From positions 1 to 38,782 of the forward strand of contig DAXK01000022.1 in assembly GCA_002506365.1 (NCBI GenBank): DNA of 38,782 nucleotides, read 5' to 3'. Positions 7,955 to 16,270 of the stretch are shown one piece after another. How positions within the stretch are numbered: the first letter of the stretch is position 1; each line of letters starts with the position of its first letter. The DNA is from an archaeon UBA583 (GTDB lineage Archaea > Nanobdellota > Nanobdellia > Woesearchaeales > UBA583). The notes under the pieces were generated by a model. It did not search any database. It was not told the DNA's origin and saw only the letters and a program-made list of their open reading frames with translations. The position numbers and the translations under genes were made by a program.

Positions 7955-10303
7955 TTAATTTTTACCATAATAAAAATCACAAATTAAATTTTCATTCTTT
8001 TCAATAAAAGCAAGTGTAACATCAAAATCTAGATCTCCTGAAGTAGAATTATAATCTGTAACAACAACACTTGACTCCAAACTTCTTAATTGATCTTTAT
8101 ACAATAAAGCAACTTCAGAATCGTTTAAAGCAATATTTAAAACTTTTAATTCATCCATTAAAAAATTATACTCACCATCTAAATCTTTCTCAAAAGTTGT
8201 ATCAACAATAGGATAAATAACTCTTAAAGGTCCAATTGTAACATAAGGAGTATGAGGATTAGAATCAGACTCAATATAACTTACAAAATCAATCTCTGGA
8301 TCCCCAGTATTCCCAGCTTTTGGTGAAACTTTCAATGGTGAACCAAAATTAATTTTAAATCTCCCCCCTGAAAAATCATAATCAATATCATAATCAATAC
8401 CTAAAGTTCCAGAAAAAATTAATTCAGTTTTATCAAAAAAAGATTCATAACTAATAATAGGATTTACTCCAGAATACTCTAAATAAAATTTTTTATCATT
8501 ATCTAAATAATTAACTAAAGCCATTTGACCAGCAACACCATTCCCATATAACTTAAACCCATTTTTATCCCTATACTCCCTTAAACTCAAAACTTCATCT
8601 AAACCTAAAGACCCAGTATTTACAACAAAATTTTCAGACCTCTCATAACCTAACGCATCACAAACATAAGTTACAGACTTATCTGAAAAAGTTGAATAAG
8701 TAGCAACACCACTAGCATCCGCAAAAACCTTACTTACATTTAAATTTAAATTATCAGTAAATTTACAAAGTGGATTACTTCCAACAACAGTAGGTAAACC
8801 TGAAATAGTTAAATTTACTGCAACAGGAATTACAGTTTCTAAATCATTAACAACACTTGAATCAATTGTTACATTCCCCGTAGTTGTAATAACTGAAAAC
8901 TTAGCAGTCTTAACAAAAGTATTAGACTTAATAGTCACAGTATTAGATGGTAAATCATATGAATAAACAGAAGGTGAAGTTGAATTTACAATTAAATTAG
9001 TTGAACCTAAATCAATAACTGAAGAACTCCCTGAAAAAATTGGATAATCATCATTATCCCTCCATTCAGCTTTTGCCCTATCATAAAAAGTGCTTAAATC
9101 ATCTAAAGTTGTATACCCCATAACTGTTGCCATATTTGTTTCAGAAATCCCTGAATCAAGAGTTAAAAAATAATTTGAAAACTCCTCAACATTTAAATCC
9201 GCATCAATTTTTCCAACCTCAGAACTCAAACTCAAAGATTCTAAATTCCCTTGATGTAAATAACTTCTAACCAAAAGTTTTGAAGTAATAGAATCTAAAA
9301 CATAATTTTGAGAAGTTGCAACTCCAGGAACATTAGTTGTTCCAGAAGTAATTCTACTTTGATTAGTTAAAACATATAAAATCGGTCTTTGAATATTTGA
9401 ACCCACAGATAAATCTAAAGAATCAATAGTCCCAGTTAAAACTCCAGTCCCATCAGTAAAATATTCTCCTCGTTCAACTAAACTTCCTCCCACATTTGTT
9501 CTATCATCTTTATATACAACTCTAACATCTGAAACAGGACTTCCTGAAAATTTATCCAAAAAATTATAAGATACTGTATATCCCTGATAATAATCATTAT
9601 TCGTATTTTGGTGAATAATTTTTGTTCCATCAATTGATGTTGGATTCCAATCCCAAAAAGCATTATTCCCACCATTACCACTCCCAATCCAAGAAAACCA
9701 ACCTGAAGTAGTTGAAGGAATATTAATTCCATACCTATCCAATCTTCCAGCTTCCCAATTTAATTGAGCAGATTCAGTATCAATATATTCCACATTAAAA
9801 AATTTAGAAAAAGGTCTATAAACTTCGTGAGTTTTAATATTTCTAAAACTAGCATCAGTAATTACAGCATCAGGTTGTGAATATACAAATAAATTAGTTA
9901 AAAGTCCAGTTTCAATAATCTCACTCCCTCCAGAAACCTCACTAACAAAAATATTATGACGACTAGCAGTCGTCTCAAAGATTAAAGAACTAGTATTTAT
10001 AATCCTAGTTAAAGATGAAATTGTTCCTCTGGCCCCATTTGTAAAAGGAGCATTAGCATCATTAGCCGTTCCAACACCTGAAAATTTTAACTGGGAACTT
10101 ACAACATCAATATCTCCACGAAGCCTTCCAGACCCAGTAACAATTACAGTTTCACCATCAATTAAAGCATTTGATAAACCTCCTTGATCTGTAGTAACTC
10201 TCAAAACACCATTATCATTTGAAGTTGTAATTCCAATAACAGTAGAAAAACCAACTCCCAATAATCCAACTAAAATAAATAAAATAAATAATTTTCTAAT
10301 CAT
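7955..10303 (-). CDS. Secreted 782-aa surface protein ending in a LamG C-terminal segment
   Basis: The protein begins with MIRKLFILFILVGLLGVGFS, a clear signal peptide or N-terminal anchor. A Ser/Thr/Asn-rich, beta-rich extracellular body follows with no family I recognise; it has cysteines only near the C-terminal third. The last 73 residues (from G710) read GEYNFLMDELKVLNIALN and then DSEVALLY, the typical end of a LamG/concanavalin-like domain (fxGxiDEvriynxALsxxEixxLY), yet no front half of such a domain is evident before it. The upstream gene carries a LamG domain lacking precisely this end. Its ATG overlaps that gene's TGA (ATGA), and GGGGTGAT (10310-10317) lies 6 nt before it as ribosome-binding site. 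It may therefore be a chimera made by insertion. Confidence 0.8.
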   Translation of the reverse strand: MIRKLFILFILVGLLGVGFSTVIGITTSNDNGVLRVTTDQGGLSNALIDGETVIVTGSGRLRGDIDVVSSQLKFSGVGTANDANAPFTNGARGTISSLTRIINTSSLIFETTASRHNIFVSEVSGGSEIIETGLLTNLFVYSQPDAVITDASFRNIKTHEVYRPFSKFFNVEYIDTESAQLNWEAGRLDRYGINIPSTTSGWFSWIGSGNGGNNAFWDWNPTSIDGTKIIHQNTNNDYYQGYTVSYNFLDKFSGSPVSDVRVVYKDDRTNVGGSLVERGEYFTDGTGVLTGTIDSLDLSVGSNIQRPILYVLTNQSRITSGTTNVPGVATSQNYVLDSITSKLLVRSYLHQGNLESLSLSSEVGKIDADLNVEEFSNYFLTLDSGISETNMATVMGYTTLDDLSTFYDRAKAEWRDNDDYPIFSGSSSVIDLGSTNLIVNSTSPSVYSYDLPSNTVTIKSNTFVKTAKFSVITTTGNVTIDSSVVNDLETVIPVAVNLTISGLPTVVGSNPLCKFTDNLNLNVSKVFADASGVATYSTFSDKSVTYVCDALGYERSENFVVNTGSLGLDEVLSLREYRDKNGFKLYGNGVAGQMALVNYLDNDKKFYLEYSGVNPIISYESFFDKTELIFSGTLGIDYDIDYDFSGGRFKINFGSPLKVSPKAGNTGDPEIDFVSYIESDSNPHTPYVTIGPLRVIYPIVDTTFEKDLDGEYNFLMDELKVLNIALNDSEVALLYKDQLRSLESSVVVTDYNSTSGDLDFDVTLAFIEKNENLICDFYYGKN

Positions 10304-11475
10304 CCTTCAATCACCCCAAAAGTTAAACCTGAATTTGAATTACTCGCTAAATTAATCCCACTTGAAGTTTCTAAAACTCCATTAATAAATAATTTATGTA
10401 AATTTGAATTATCAATAACTACAACAATATTATACCAAGTTTTAGATTTAAAACTCCTAGTTAAACTTTCAAGTTCAAAAGTTCTAGATGCACCATTATA
10501 TCTATAAAAACCTAATTCTCCATTACCTAAATAATTATGACCTACATAATATTCATTTCCAACATTAAAAAAAGTTCTCTTAACTGAAGTTGAATCTAAA
10601 GTAAAATTAGATTTAAACCAAAAAGAAATTGTTGATTTTGAATTATCAAATTCTAAATTATTAACTTTTAAAAAATCTCCACCATCAAAATTTAAACCTT
10701 TTAATACAACTCCACCTGAAATTTCTGGGTCCTCAGATTCCAAAGAACCTGAATTTCCTAAAACAACATTATGATCTAATAAAGAATAATCTTTCATATT
10801 TTGTTTAAAGTCATCTAAAGGTAAATTTAATGTTTCAAAATTTCTAATAGGACAAACATAACTAAACTTTTGATTTTCAAAAAAAGAAACATTATAATCT
10901 GATGAAGTTAAAGAATAACTAATAACTTGATTTTCTCTATCAACACCAGATGAACCTACATTTAAATTTTCTCTCATATAATAATCATTATCATACCAAT
11001 TAACATTTTCAGCATCTAATTCAAAATCTCTATAATTCCCTAAACAACTAACTAAACGAACAGCCTCAGACCCTGGAACTAAAGAATTATAAAATAAATA
11101 AACTAAAGCTTTTTTCCCTGAATCAATAAAATAAAAATTTCCACCCAAATTACTATCAGTTTTAACATCAACATTATTATCAATGATATAATTTCCTGCA
11201 ACAAAATATTCAAAACATTCACCATAAGAATTTCTAAAACTTAAGTCCTCAGTTGCTAAATTCAAAATATCTAACTGAATTCTCCCAGAATTTAAAAAAA
11301 CATTTTTTATCTCAAACTCCTCTCTTAAAGTATTCACAGTCTTATCAACATTAGTTTTAAACAAATCCTCTTGTGTTGCAATTTGAGTCATAAAAATAAA
11401 AAAAGAAGCAACAAATAGACCCATAATAACTAAAAAAGTCATTGTAAATCCAACAATCCCATTAAAACCAGACAT
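10300..11475 (-). CDS. Membrane-anchored LamG-domain protein, LamG domain truncated
   Basis: This 391-aa protein starts with an N-terminal hydrophobic segment (about 6-30, GFTMTFLVIMGLFVASFFIF), like that of archaeal pilins or ArlF-like proteins. A beta-rich extracellular part with several cysteines follows, then a LamG/concanavalin-like glycan- or protein-binding domain (about 228-391) with DYSLLDHNVVLGNSG, LNFDGGDFLKV, STISFWFKS, KTWYNIVVVID and LFINGVL. The domain stops at GLTFGVIEG, before the last conserved strand and the DExxxxNxAL segment. That segment is present at the end of the next gene. Joining ATTGAAGG here to TGAGTAT at 8168-8174 would restore an uninterrupted frame (IEGEYNF) and a 463-aa protein. 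An adhesive pilus-associated role is inferred. Confidence 0.82.
   Translation of the reverse strand: MSGFNGIVGFTMTFLVIMGLFVASFFIFMTQIATQEDLFKTNVDKTVNTLREEFEIKNVFLNSGRIQLDILNLATEDLSFRNSYGECFEYFVAGNYIIDNNVDVKTDSNLGGNFYFIDSGKKALVYLFYNSLVPGSEAVRLVSCLGNYRDFELDAENVNWYDNDYYMRENLNVGSSGVDRENQVISYSLTSSDYNVSFFENQKFSYVCPIRNFETLNLPLDDFKQNMKDYSLLDHNVVLGNSGSLESEDPEISGGVVLKGLNFDGGDFLKVNNLEFDNSKSTISFWFKSNFTLDSTSVKRTFFNVGNEYYVGHNYLGNGELGFYRYNGASRTFELESLTRSFKSKTWYNIVVVIDNSNLHKLFINGVLETSSGINLASNSNSGLTFGVIEG
10310..10317 (-). promoter_or_regulatory. Ribosome-binding site of the 782-aa gene
   Basis: GGGGTGAT, complementary to the 3' end of archaeal 16S rRNA (GGAGGTGATC-type site), lies inside the last codons of the LamG gene, 6 nt before the ATG at 10303. 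It supports real translation start there and coupling with the upstream gene through the ATGA overlap. Confidence 0.6.
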
Positions 11476-11504
11476 CTTATTAAACCCCCCTTAAAAAAAT
11501 TAAA

Positions 11505-11981
11505 TTAATTAGTATTAAAATCATCATTATCTGACACCCCTAATTCTGTTACAACACGCACATTATGTGACCCAGCAGATAAAGAAATATCATAATCTAC
11601 ATACATAGTTTCAGTTTGTTTTAAAGTAACTACAGGATTTGAAGTTCCAGCATAATAAGGAGTTAAATTTGTTCCAAATTGTCCATCAACAAAAACATCC
11701 ATATACTTAGAATTTAAATTAGTAGCTCCAGTATTTTTAACAAAAACTCTTAAATTAGTCCCAGGAGCATCATAATACACATTTGTAATTGTAATAAAAG
11801 TTTTTAATTTCTCATTAGTTTGTTTTTGTTGAAAATTCAAAGAATCCTGTGTTTGTAAAAAAAAATTTTGAAAAGCCATAACCATTCCAGTTGTAACCCC
11901 TAAAATCGCAATAAACATAATTAAAGTAGAAGCAACCCCTCCAAAACCTCGCTTATTAACATCTAATTTTTTAAAAATCAT
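11505..11981 (-). CDS. Archaellin/ArlG-like protein with class III signal peptide
   Basis: This 158-aa protein starts with a short basic leader (MIFKKLDVNKRG) followed by a hydrophobic helix, FGGVASTLIMFIAILGVTTG. That is the layout of archaellins and of ArlF/ArlG, which are cleaved by a prepilin peptidase after K/R-G. The remaining 110 residues form a beta sandwich with ITNVYYDAPGTNLRVFVKNT, close in style to ArlG (N-G-x-L-x-V-x-V-K-N-T-G). It lies between the ArlC/D/E-like gene and the LamG protein, where arlF and arlG or the archaellin would be expected. It may be the filament subunit itself or the ArlG cap-like anchor; the sequence alone does not settle this. Confidence 0.75.
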   Translation of the reverse strand: MIFKKLDVNKRGFGGVASTLIMFIAILGVTTGMVMAFQNFFLQTQDSLNFQQKQTNEKLKTFITITNVYYDAPGTNLRVFVKNTGATNLNSKYMDVFVDGQFGTNLTPYYAGTSNPVVTLKQTETMYVDYDISLSAGSHNVRVVTELGVSDNDDFNTN

Positions 11982-12037
11982 TTTAAAATAAAAATAAAAT
12001 ATTATTTTTTAAAGAAAAAATAACAAAACTAAAAAAA

Positions 12038-13147
12038 TTAATCTTTAATGATTTGTAAAACAGCATTAGTTAATTTTTCATCTAACTTTTTCTCATTTAA
12101 TTTACTAATAAAATATAATGAAACAATATGATCCTTAACACCTAAAGTATCTTCATCACTACTAACTTTTTTATCTTTCATACCTCTTAAATATTTATCT
12201 AAATCAAAAAATACTTCTGGAGTAATCCATCTTAAAACTTCAGTATAATATCTTAATGAGTTTCTAGTTTCATCAATTCCAACTTTTTTAATCATATATT
12301 CTAACCAACTTAAAATTACAACTAATGAATTAGTATTATTTTTTAATTGTGTTAAAGGAACTGCATCTCCAGCAGCTTCTTCAATATTTAAAGTATCTAA
12401 TTCCAATAAAACTGAATCTAATTCATTTGAACTCATTTTACCTGAACTCACATCAACTTTAATATCTGGTTTTGAAAATGGTGAATCTTTAGAATGTTCT
12501 GAACTCTCAGAACTTGTAGCAGTTGAACCATCGGATAAATTTGCCATCACATGGCTATGTTCAACTTTACCAACTGATTCCTTATCGATAAACGGATTAT
12601 ATTGATTATTAATTAATTCATATAAAGATAAAAATTTAGTCATATTCTCTTCCATCTCAGCCATTTTTTCATCATTAGTTTTCTTTGATTCCTCTAAAGA
12701 TTCAACTCTATGACCCATCTCAGTAACAGTATTTTGAACTTCGTTCACATCAGTAACTAACTTTGTAGATCTTTCCTTCAATTCAGCTAATTCATCATGC
12801 AATTTATGAATTACTTCAGAAATTGATTTCTTCCCTGAAGCTCCACCTGCATGATGAGGTTTATTTTGAGCTGCAGGTTGAGCAGCAGCAGGATTTGAAT
12901 TCACAAATTGAACTCCACCAGCAGGATTCTCTCCAGCAGGTTGAGCTCCATCAGCAGTAGTTGCTTGTGCAGCAGGTTGAGCCGACTGAGCATTTTGTGT
13001 TGTAGTATCAACACCATTAGGAACTTGTGCACCAACATTTGGTTGAACAGCTCCAGCTTGAACATTTGGAGTAGAAACAGCACCTACTTTAGAAGTTGCA
13101 GTTTTCTTTTTTCCTCCCATTAAAAAATCAATTAATCCGAATACCAT
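12038..13147 (-). CDS. ArlC/D/E-like fusion, cytoplasmic archaellum component
   Basis: This 369-aa soluble protein has three parts. Residues about 15-105 form a low-complexity Ala/Gln/Pro/Thr-rich linker. Residues about 105-185 form a coiled coil ending in LSLYELINNQYNPFI, the signature of ArlC. Residues about 240-369 form the ArlD/E domain (LSWLEYMIKKVGIDETRNSL, then VLRWITPEVFFDLDKYLRG). ArlC, D and E form the cytoplasmic ring around ArlH and ArlI and relay signals in motile archaea. One protein replacing three is known from other archaea. It is the first gene of the block; AATAATATTTT about 24 nt before the ATG gives a leaderless-type promoter. Confidence 0.85.
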   Translation of the reverse strand: MVFGLIDFLMGGKKKTATSKVGAVSTPNVQAGAVQPNVGAQVPNGVDTTTQNAQSAQPAAQATTADGAQPAGENPAGGVQFVNSNPAAAQPAAQNKPHHAGGASGKKSISEVIHKLHDELAELKERSTKLVTDVNEVQNTVTEMGHRVESLEESKKTNDEKMAEMEENMTKFLSLYELINNQYNPFIDKESVGKVEHSHVMANLSDGSTATSSESSEHSKDSPFSKPDIKVDVSSGKMSSNELDSVLLELDTLNIEEAAGDAVPLTQLKNNTNSLVVILSWLEYMIKKVGIDETRNSLRYYTEVLRWITPEVFFDLDKYLRGMKDKKVSSDEDTLGVKDHIVSLYFISKLNEKKLDEKLTNAVLQIIKD

Positions 13148-13240
13148 TTTTTATAAATTATAGTTAAAATATTATTTTTTTACTTTAAAAGAATTTATCA
13201 CCACTTAACTAAAATAATAACACCACTAAACAAAATAAAA

Positions 13241-13278
13241 TAAATGAAACCTAAATGAAACTTAAATGAAACTTAAAT
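13241..13278. repeat. Three 11-bp tandem repeats in the divergent promoter
   Basis: TAAATGAAACC, TAAATGAAACT and TAAATGAAACT run head to tail from 13241 to 13273, followed by a partial fourth copy (TAAAT). The 11-bp period is about one turn of B-DNA, so the same face is presented each time. They lie just upstream of the TATA-like box (13293-13300) of the coiled-coil gene and about 95-125 bp upstream of the ArlC/D/E-like gene, a fitting position for an activator or repressor. Confidence 0.6.
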
Positions 13279-13328
13279 AAAAAACAAAGCAATATAAATA
13301 TAAAAAAACTTAAAAAAATAGAACTAAA

Positions 13329-14603
13329 ATGGTAAAACAAATATATTATACAACTAACAATAAAATTTACTCAAATAAATTAACAACAATAAAATATAAT
13401 ACACTTGAGCAATTACCAAAAATTAATTTTGATAAAAAAAATCAAATCCAAACAAATGAAAAAATTATTCTTGAACTTAAAAAGATTTTAAAAAATGAAA
13501 AGGAAATTAAAATAAGAGGAATAATAAACAAACCAAAAACTCAACTAACTAAATTAATTCAAAAAATAGAAAAATTAAATAAAGAAAATAAATTAAATTC
13601 TAAAACTCCAAAAGATGAAGATTATGATTTTATTTCTGCAACATCATCAAAAGAAATAATTAAACAAATTAAAAACCAAATAAAAGATAATTCTAAATTT
13701 AAAATTTTATCAAATCAAATTCAAATATATACAAAATTCAACCATAAAGAATTTGATAACAAAAATAAAATAATTAAACTAAAAATTCAAAAACAAACAG
13801 AAAAAATTGAAAACGAAACATTAAAATTAAAAGAATTCCAAAATTTAAAAATAAATCCAATTAAAAAAAATATAAACAAAATCACTTCAAACTTAGTAAA
13901 ATTAAATGAAGATAAAGATTTAATTAATCATGAAATTTCAACAAAAAAACATCAAAATAAATACTCCAAAAAAGAAAAACTAAAATCACAAATTGAAGTA
14001 TTAGAAGATAAAATAGATGTAAACAATAATAAAATAGACCAATTAAATGAACACATTAAAATTCTAAAAGAAAAAATCAAACTTGGAGTTGTAAAAGAAA
14101 TAAATCCAACACTATTCATCCTAACTCTAGGTTTAAGTTATTATAGAAAATCAAATACACTAAAATATAAAGTTGCTAGGTTACTAATTAATATTTCAAA
14201 CATAAAAGAAAAAAATTTAAAAATTCAAAACATATTAAATGAAAGAATTAAATTTTATAACAAATTAGACAAAGAACACCAAGACAATCTATTAAAAATT
14301 AAAGAAATAAATAACCAAATTGAACAACTTGAAGAAGTATTAGAAAAAGAAGAAGTAAAAATAGATAAAAATAAACCAAAACAAAAAACATTAATCGATA
14401 AAATAGAAAATGAAGAAAACAAACTAGAAGAATTAAAAATTGATGAAAATGAAAATGAAAAAACATCCTCATCAGAAATTGAAAAATTAATTCAAACGAT
14501 TGAAAAATTATTTCAAAAACAAAATGAAGATATAAATAAACTAAATTCAAACCTAGAACTCCAAAATATTAAAATAAATAAAGATTTAATTTTTGAACTC
14601 TAA
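13329..14603 (+). CDS. Unknown 424-aa coiled-coil protein
   Basis: I do not recognise a family. The protein is extremely rich in Lys, Glu, Ile, Asn and Leu, with long heptad-like stretches at about 40-100, 145-250 and 290-424, as in SMC- or cytoskeletal-type coiled coils. A single short hydrophobic, Gly-containing break, PTLFILTLGLSYY, sits at about 260-272 and could be a hairpin turn between two antiparallel coils; it is too short for a confident membrane helix. There is no signal peptide and no nucleotide-binding motif. It is transcribed divergently from the archaellum block and shares its upstream region, including the 11-bp repeats, so a link to that apparatus is possible but unproven. 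TATAAATA lies about 32 nt before the ATG. Confidence 0.7.
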   Translation: MVKQIYYTTNNKIYSNKLTTIKYNTLEQLPKINFDKKNQIQTNEKIILELKKILKNEKEIKIRGIINKPKTQLTKLIQKIEKLNKENKLNSKTPKDEDYDFISATSSKEIIKQIKNQIKDNSKFKILSNQIQIYTKFNHKEFDNKNKIIKLKIQKQTEKIENETLKLKEFQNLKINPIKKNINKITSNLVKLNEDKDLINHEISTKKHQNKYSKKEKLKSQIEVLEDKIDVNNNKIDQLNEHIKILKEKIKLGVVKEINPTLFILTLGLSYYRKSNTLKYKVARLLINISNIKEKNLKIQNILNERIKFYNKLDKEHQDNLLKIKEINNQIEQLEEVLEKEEVKIDKNKPKQKTLIDKIENEENKLEELKIDENENEKTSSSEIEKLIQTIEKLFQKQNEDINKLNSNLELQNIKINKDLIFEL

Positions 14604-14699
14604 AAAATAAAATTTTAATAAAAAAATATAAAGTAAACCAACATTTGTAATTGAAAAATAATGAATAATTTTTATAATAAAAAATAACAATTAATACTT

Positions 14700-15311
14700 A
14701 TGTATATATTAAAATCATTAGCTGAAGGTTTAAGAATTCTAGGATTCGACAAACCAACAATTAAAACAGTATCAAGAGAAAAAGACCTTGAAGAAATTTT
14801 TTTAAGCACTCTTTTCTTAAATTATCTAATTGTATTATTCGTTTACCTATTTGGATTATTAATTGGAGGTTACTCAATTGGAGACAGAGCACTAAATATG
14901 GAAGTATTTTTTGGATTATTAATGGTATACCCATTTGTATTTAACTTAGGAGTATATATCACATATGGATTTTTTGGAATGACTGCTGAATTACTTAATT
15001 CTAAAAAACACATCAAACCATTAATCTCAGTTGGATTCCACACAGGAATTGTATACTCAATTTTAATATTAATTATATCAGGATTAAGTTTAATGTTAGG
15101 TTTTGAATTAGGAGCAATATTACTTGGAGTATTCTTCGCATACTTTCTATACACAATGTTTTTATCAATCTCAACTATTTACAAATACTCATTTGGACAA
15201 AGCTTAACAGTTCTCATGATCCCATTTTTAGTAATTGGATTTGTATTAACAATTATTGGAGCAATTAACCCAAACTTTGTTGAAAATATAATTACACTTT
15301 TATTTTTATAA
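14700..15311 (+). CDS. Yip1-like integral membrane protein
   Basis: This 203-aa protein has a soluble N-terminus (about 1-32) with RILGFDKPTIKTVSREKDL and then about five hydrophobic segments (about 36-58, 65-90, 108-133, 136-158, 170-195). This is the layout of the Yip1 family of small archaeal and bacterial membrane proteins, whose role is largely unknown. TTTTATAATAA about 25 nt before the ATG suggests its own leaderless promoter, 96 nt after the coiled-coil gene. A run of six T (15325-15330) follows the stop. Confidence 0.65.
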   Translation: MYILKSLAEGLRILGFDKPTIKTVSREKDLEEIFLSTLFLNYLIVLFVYLFGLLIGGYSIGDRALNMEVFFGLLMVYPFVFNLGVYITYGFFGMTAELLNSKKHIKPLISVGFHTGIVYSILILIISGLSLMLGFELGAILLGVFFAYFLYTMFLSISTIYKYSFGQSLTVLMIPFLVIGFVLTIIGAINPNFVENIITLLFL

Positions 15312-15324
15312 AATAAAATAAAAC

Positions 15325-15330
15325 TTTTTT
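15325..15330 (+). terminator. T-tract after the Yip1-like gene
   Basis: Six T residues 14 nt after the stop, in an otherwise A-rich spacer between convergent genes. Archaeal RNA polymerase stops at such U-tracts without needing a hairpin. Confidence 0.35.
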
Positions 15331-15382
15331 CTAAAATTAATTTAAAATAATTAACACAAAAATAAAATAAATAATAAAAATA

Positions 15383-15910
15383 TTATTTATTTTCAGAAAT
15401 AATTTCTTTAACTTGACGCACAACTTCATCAATCCCAATACAAGTAGTATCAATAACATAATCATAATTTGAATCATCAGCAAAATTTGCTAAATCATAC
15501 AACTTAGTATATCTCTCAGTAATATCAACTTCCCTCTGTAAAGTTAATCTTTTAGACTCATCAAAATCCCCACCATCCCTCTCAATAACTCTATTAATCC
15601 TAACGTCCAAATCACAATCTAACTTAATCTTAATAGAATCAGGAATAAAATACCAAGCAAGCCTACTTTCAAAAATAAAATTATCATTATTTTTACCATA
15701 AACTTTAACAGAATTATCTAACTCCAAATCAAATTTTGAATCAGATTTACACAAAGTATCAAACTCATAAACTGATAAACCTCTCTTATCAGCCTCAGCC
15801 CTAAACATATTACCAGTACTCATATACTCCAAATTTAAATCATTACAAATAATCTTACTAACCGTACTCTTCCCAGTTGCCGCAAGACCAAAAATAGTCA
15901 CCTTCACCAT
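15383..15910 (-). CDS. cmk: Archaeal-type cytidylate kinase
   Basis: This 175-aa P-loop kinase transfers phosphate from ATP to CMP (or dCMP), feeding CTP synthesis. The N-terminal P-loop is GLAATGKST (8-16). The NMP-binding region has LEYMSTGNMFRAEADKRG, and the lid carries the basic residues of VDITERYTKLYDL. Length and the STGNxFR motif fit the small archaeal Cmk. The start is the ATG at 15910; an upstream TTG at 15925 would add an unlikely leader. CTTTATAAAAT centred about 25 nt upstream gives a leaderless promoter, shared back to back with the lipoprotein gene. Confidence 0.88.
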   Translation of the reverse strand: MVKVTIFGLAATGKSTVSKIICNDLNLEYMSTGNMFRAEADKRGLSVYEFDTLCKSDSKFDLELDNSVKVYGKNNDNFIFESRLAWYFIPDSIKIKLDCDLDVRINRVIERDGGDFDESKRLTLQREVDITERYTKLYDLANFADDSNYDYVIDTTCIGIDEVVRQVKEIISENK

Positions 15911-15929
15911 ATATAAAAAATCCAAAACT

Positions 15930-15949
15930 ATTTTATAAAGATTTATATA
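15930..15949. promoter_or_regulatory. Divergent TATA-like boxes, cmk and lipoprotein gene
   Basis: On the - strand TTTATAAAA (15931-15939) is about 25 nt from the cmk ATG. On the + strand TTTATATA (15941-15948) is about 26-33 nt from the ATG at 15974. Both distances suit leaderless or nearly leaderless transcripts and fix both starts. The two genes are only 63 bp apart. Confidence 0.55.
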
Positions 15950-15973
15950 CCTAAAAAAACCAACAATATTACA

Positions 15974-16270
15974 ATGAAGAAAATTATGGCAATACTATTA
16001 ATTTGTTTCACAATCCTAATCTCAGGATGTAATCAAACAATTGAAGAAATTAAAACAACAGAAAATATTGGAGAAAAAGTATCAGTAAACGGAGAAGTAT
16101 TAGGATCAATTAAAATTTTAAAATTATCAGGATACACAATCCAAGATGAAAACGGAGACACAATAGCAGTAACAGCAGAAAACTTACCAGAAACTGGTGA
16201 AACAATTACAGCAAAAGGAACATTAATGAAAGATTTAATTTTTGGATACTACATTAAATCAAAAGAATAA
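15974..16270 (+). CDS. Small OB-fold lipoprotein
   Basis: This 98-aa protein has a lipoprotein signal, MKKIMAILLICFTILISGC, with lipobox LISGC and lipidation expected on C19. The rest is a single small beta barrel: GEKVSVNGEVLGSIKI, then YTIQDENGDTIAVTA, then TITAKGTLMKD. This matches OB-fold (tRNA_anti-like) proteins found as archaeal surface lipoproteins. Ligand unknown. It would be displayed outside the cell membrane. It is divergent from cmk with its own TATA-like box. Confidence 0.8.
   Translation: MKKIMAILLICFTILISGCNQTIEEIKTTENIGEKVSVNGEVLGSIKILKLSGYTIQDENGDTIAVTAENLPETGETITAKGTLMKDLIFGYYIKSKE

Noticed and set aside
9478..9732. 84-codon frame inside the 782-aa gene
   Set aside because: It overlaps a long frame with signal peptide and ribosome-binding site, and its composition is that of a shifted frame.
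12901..13123. Open frames on both strands inside the Ala/Gln-rich linker of the ArlC/D/E-like gene
   Set aside because: They arise from the low-complexity codons of the real gene and have no promoter or protein-like composition of their own.
13241..13278. CRISPR-like repeat array
   Set aside because: Repeats are 11 bp and touch each other, with no spacers; no cas genes are in the window.
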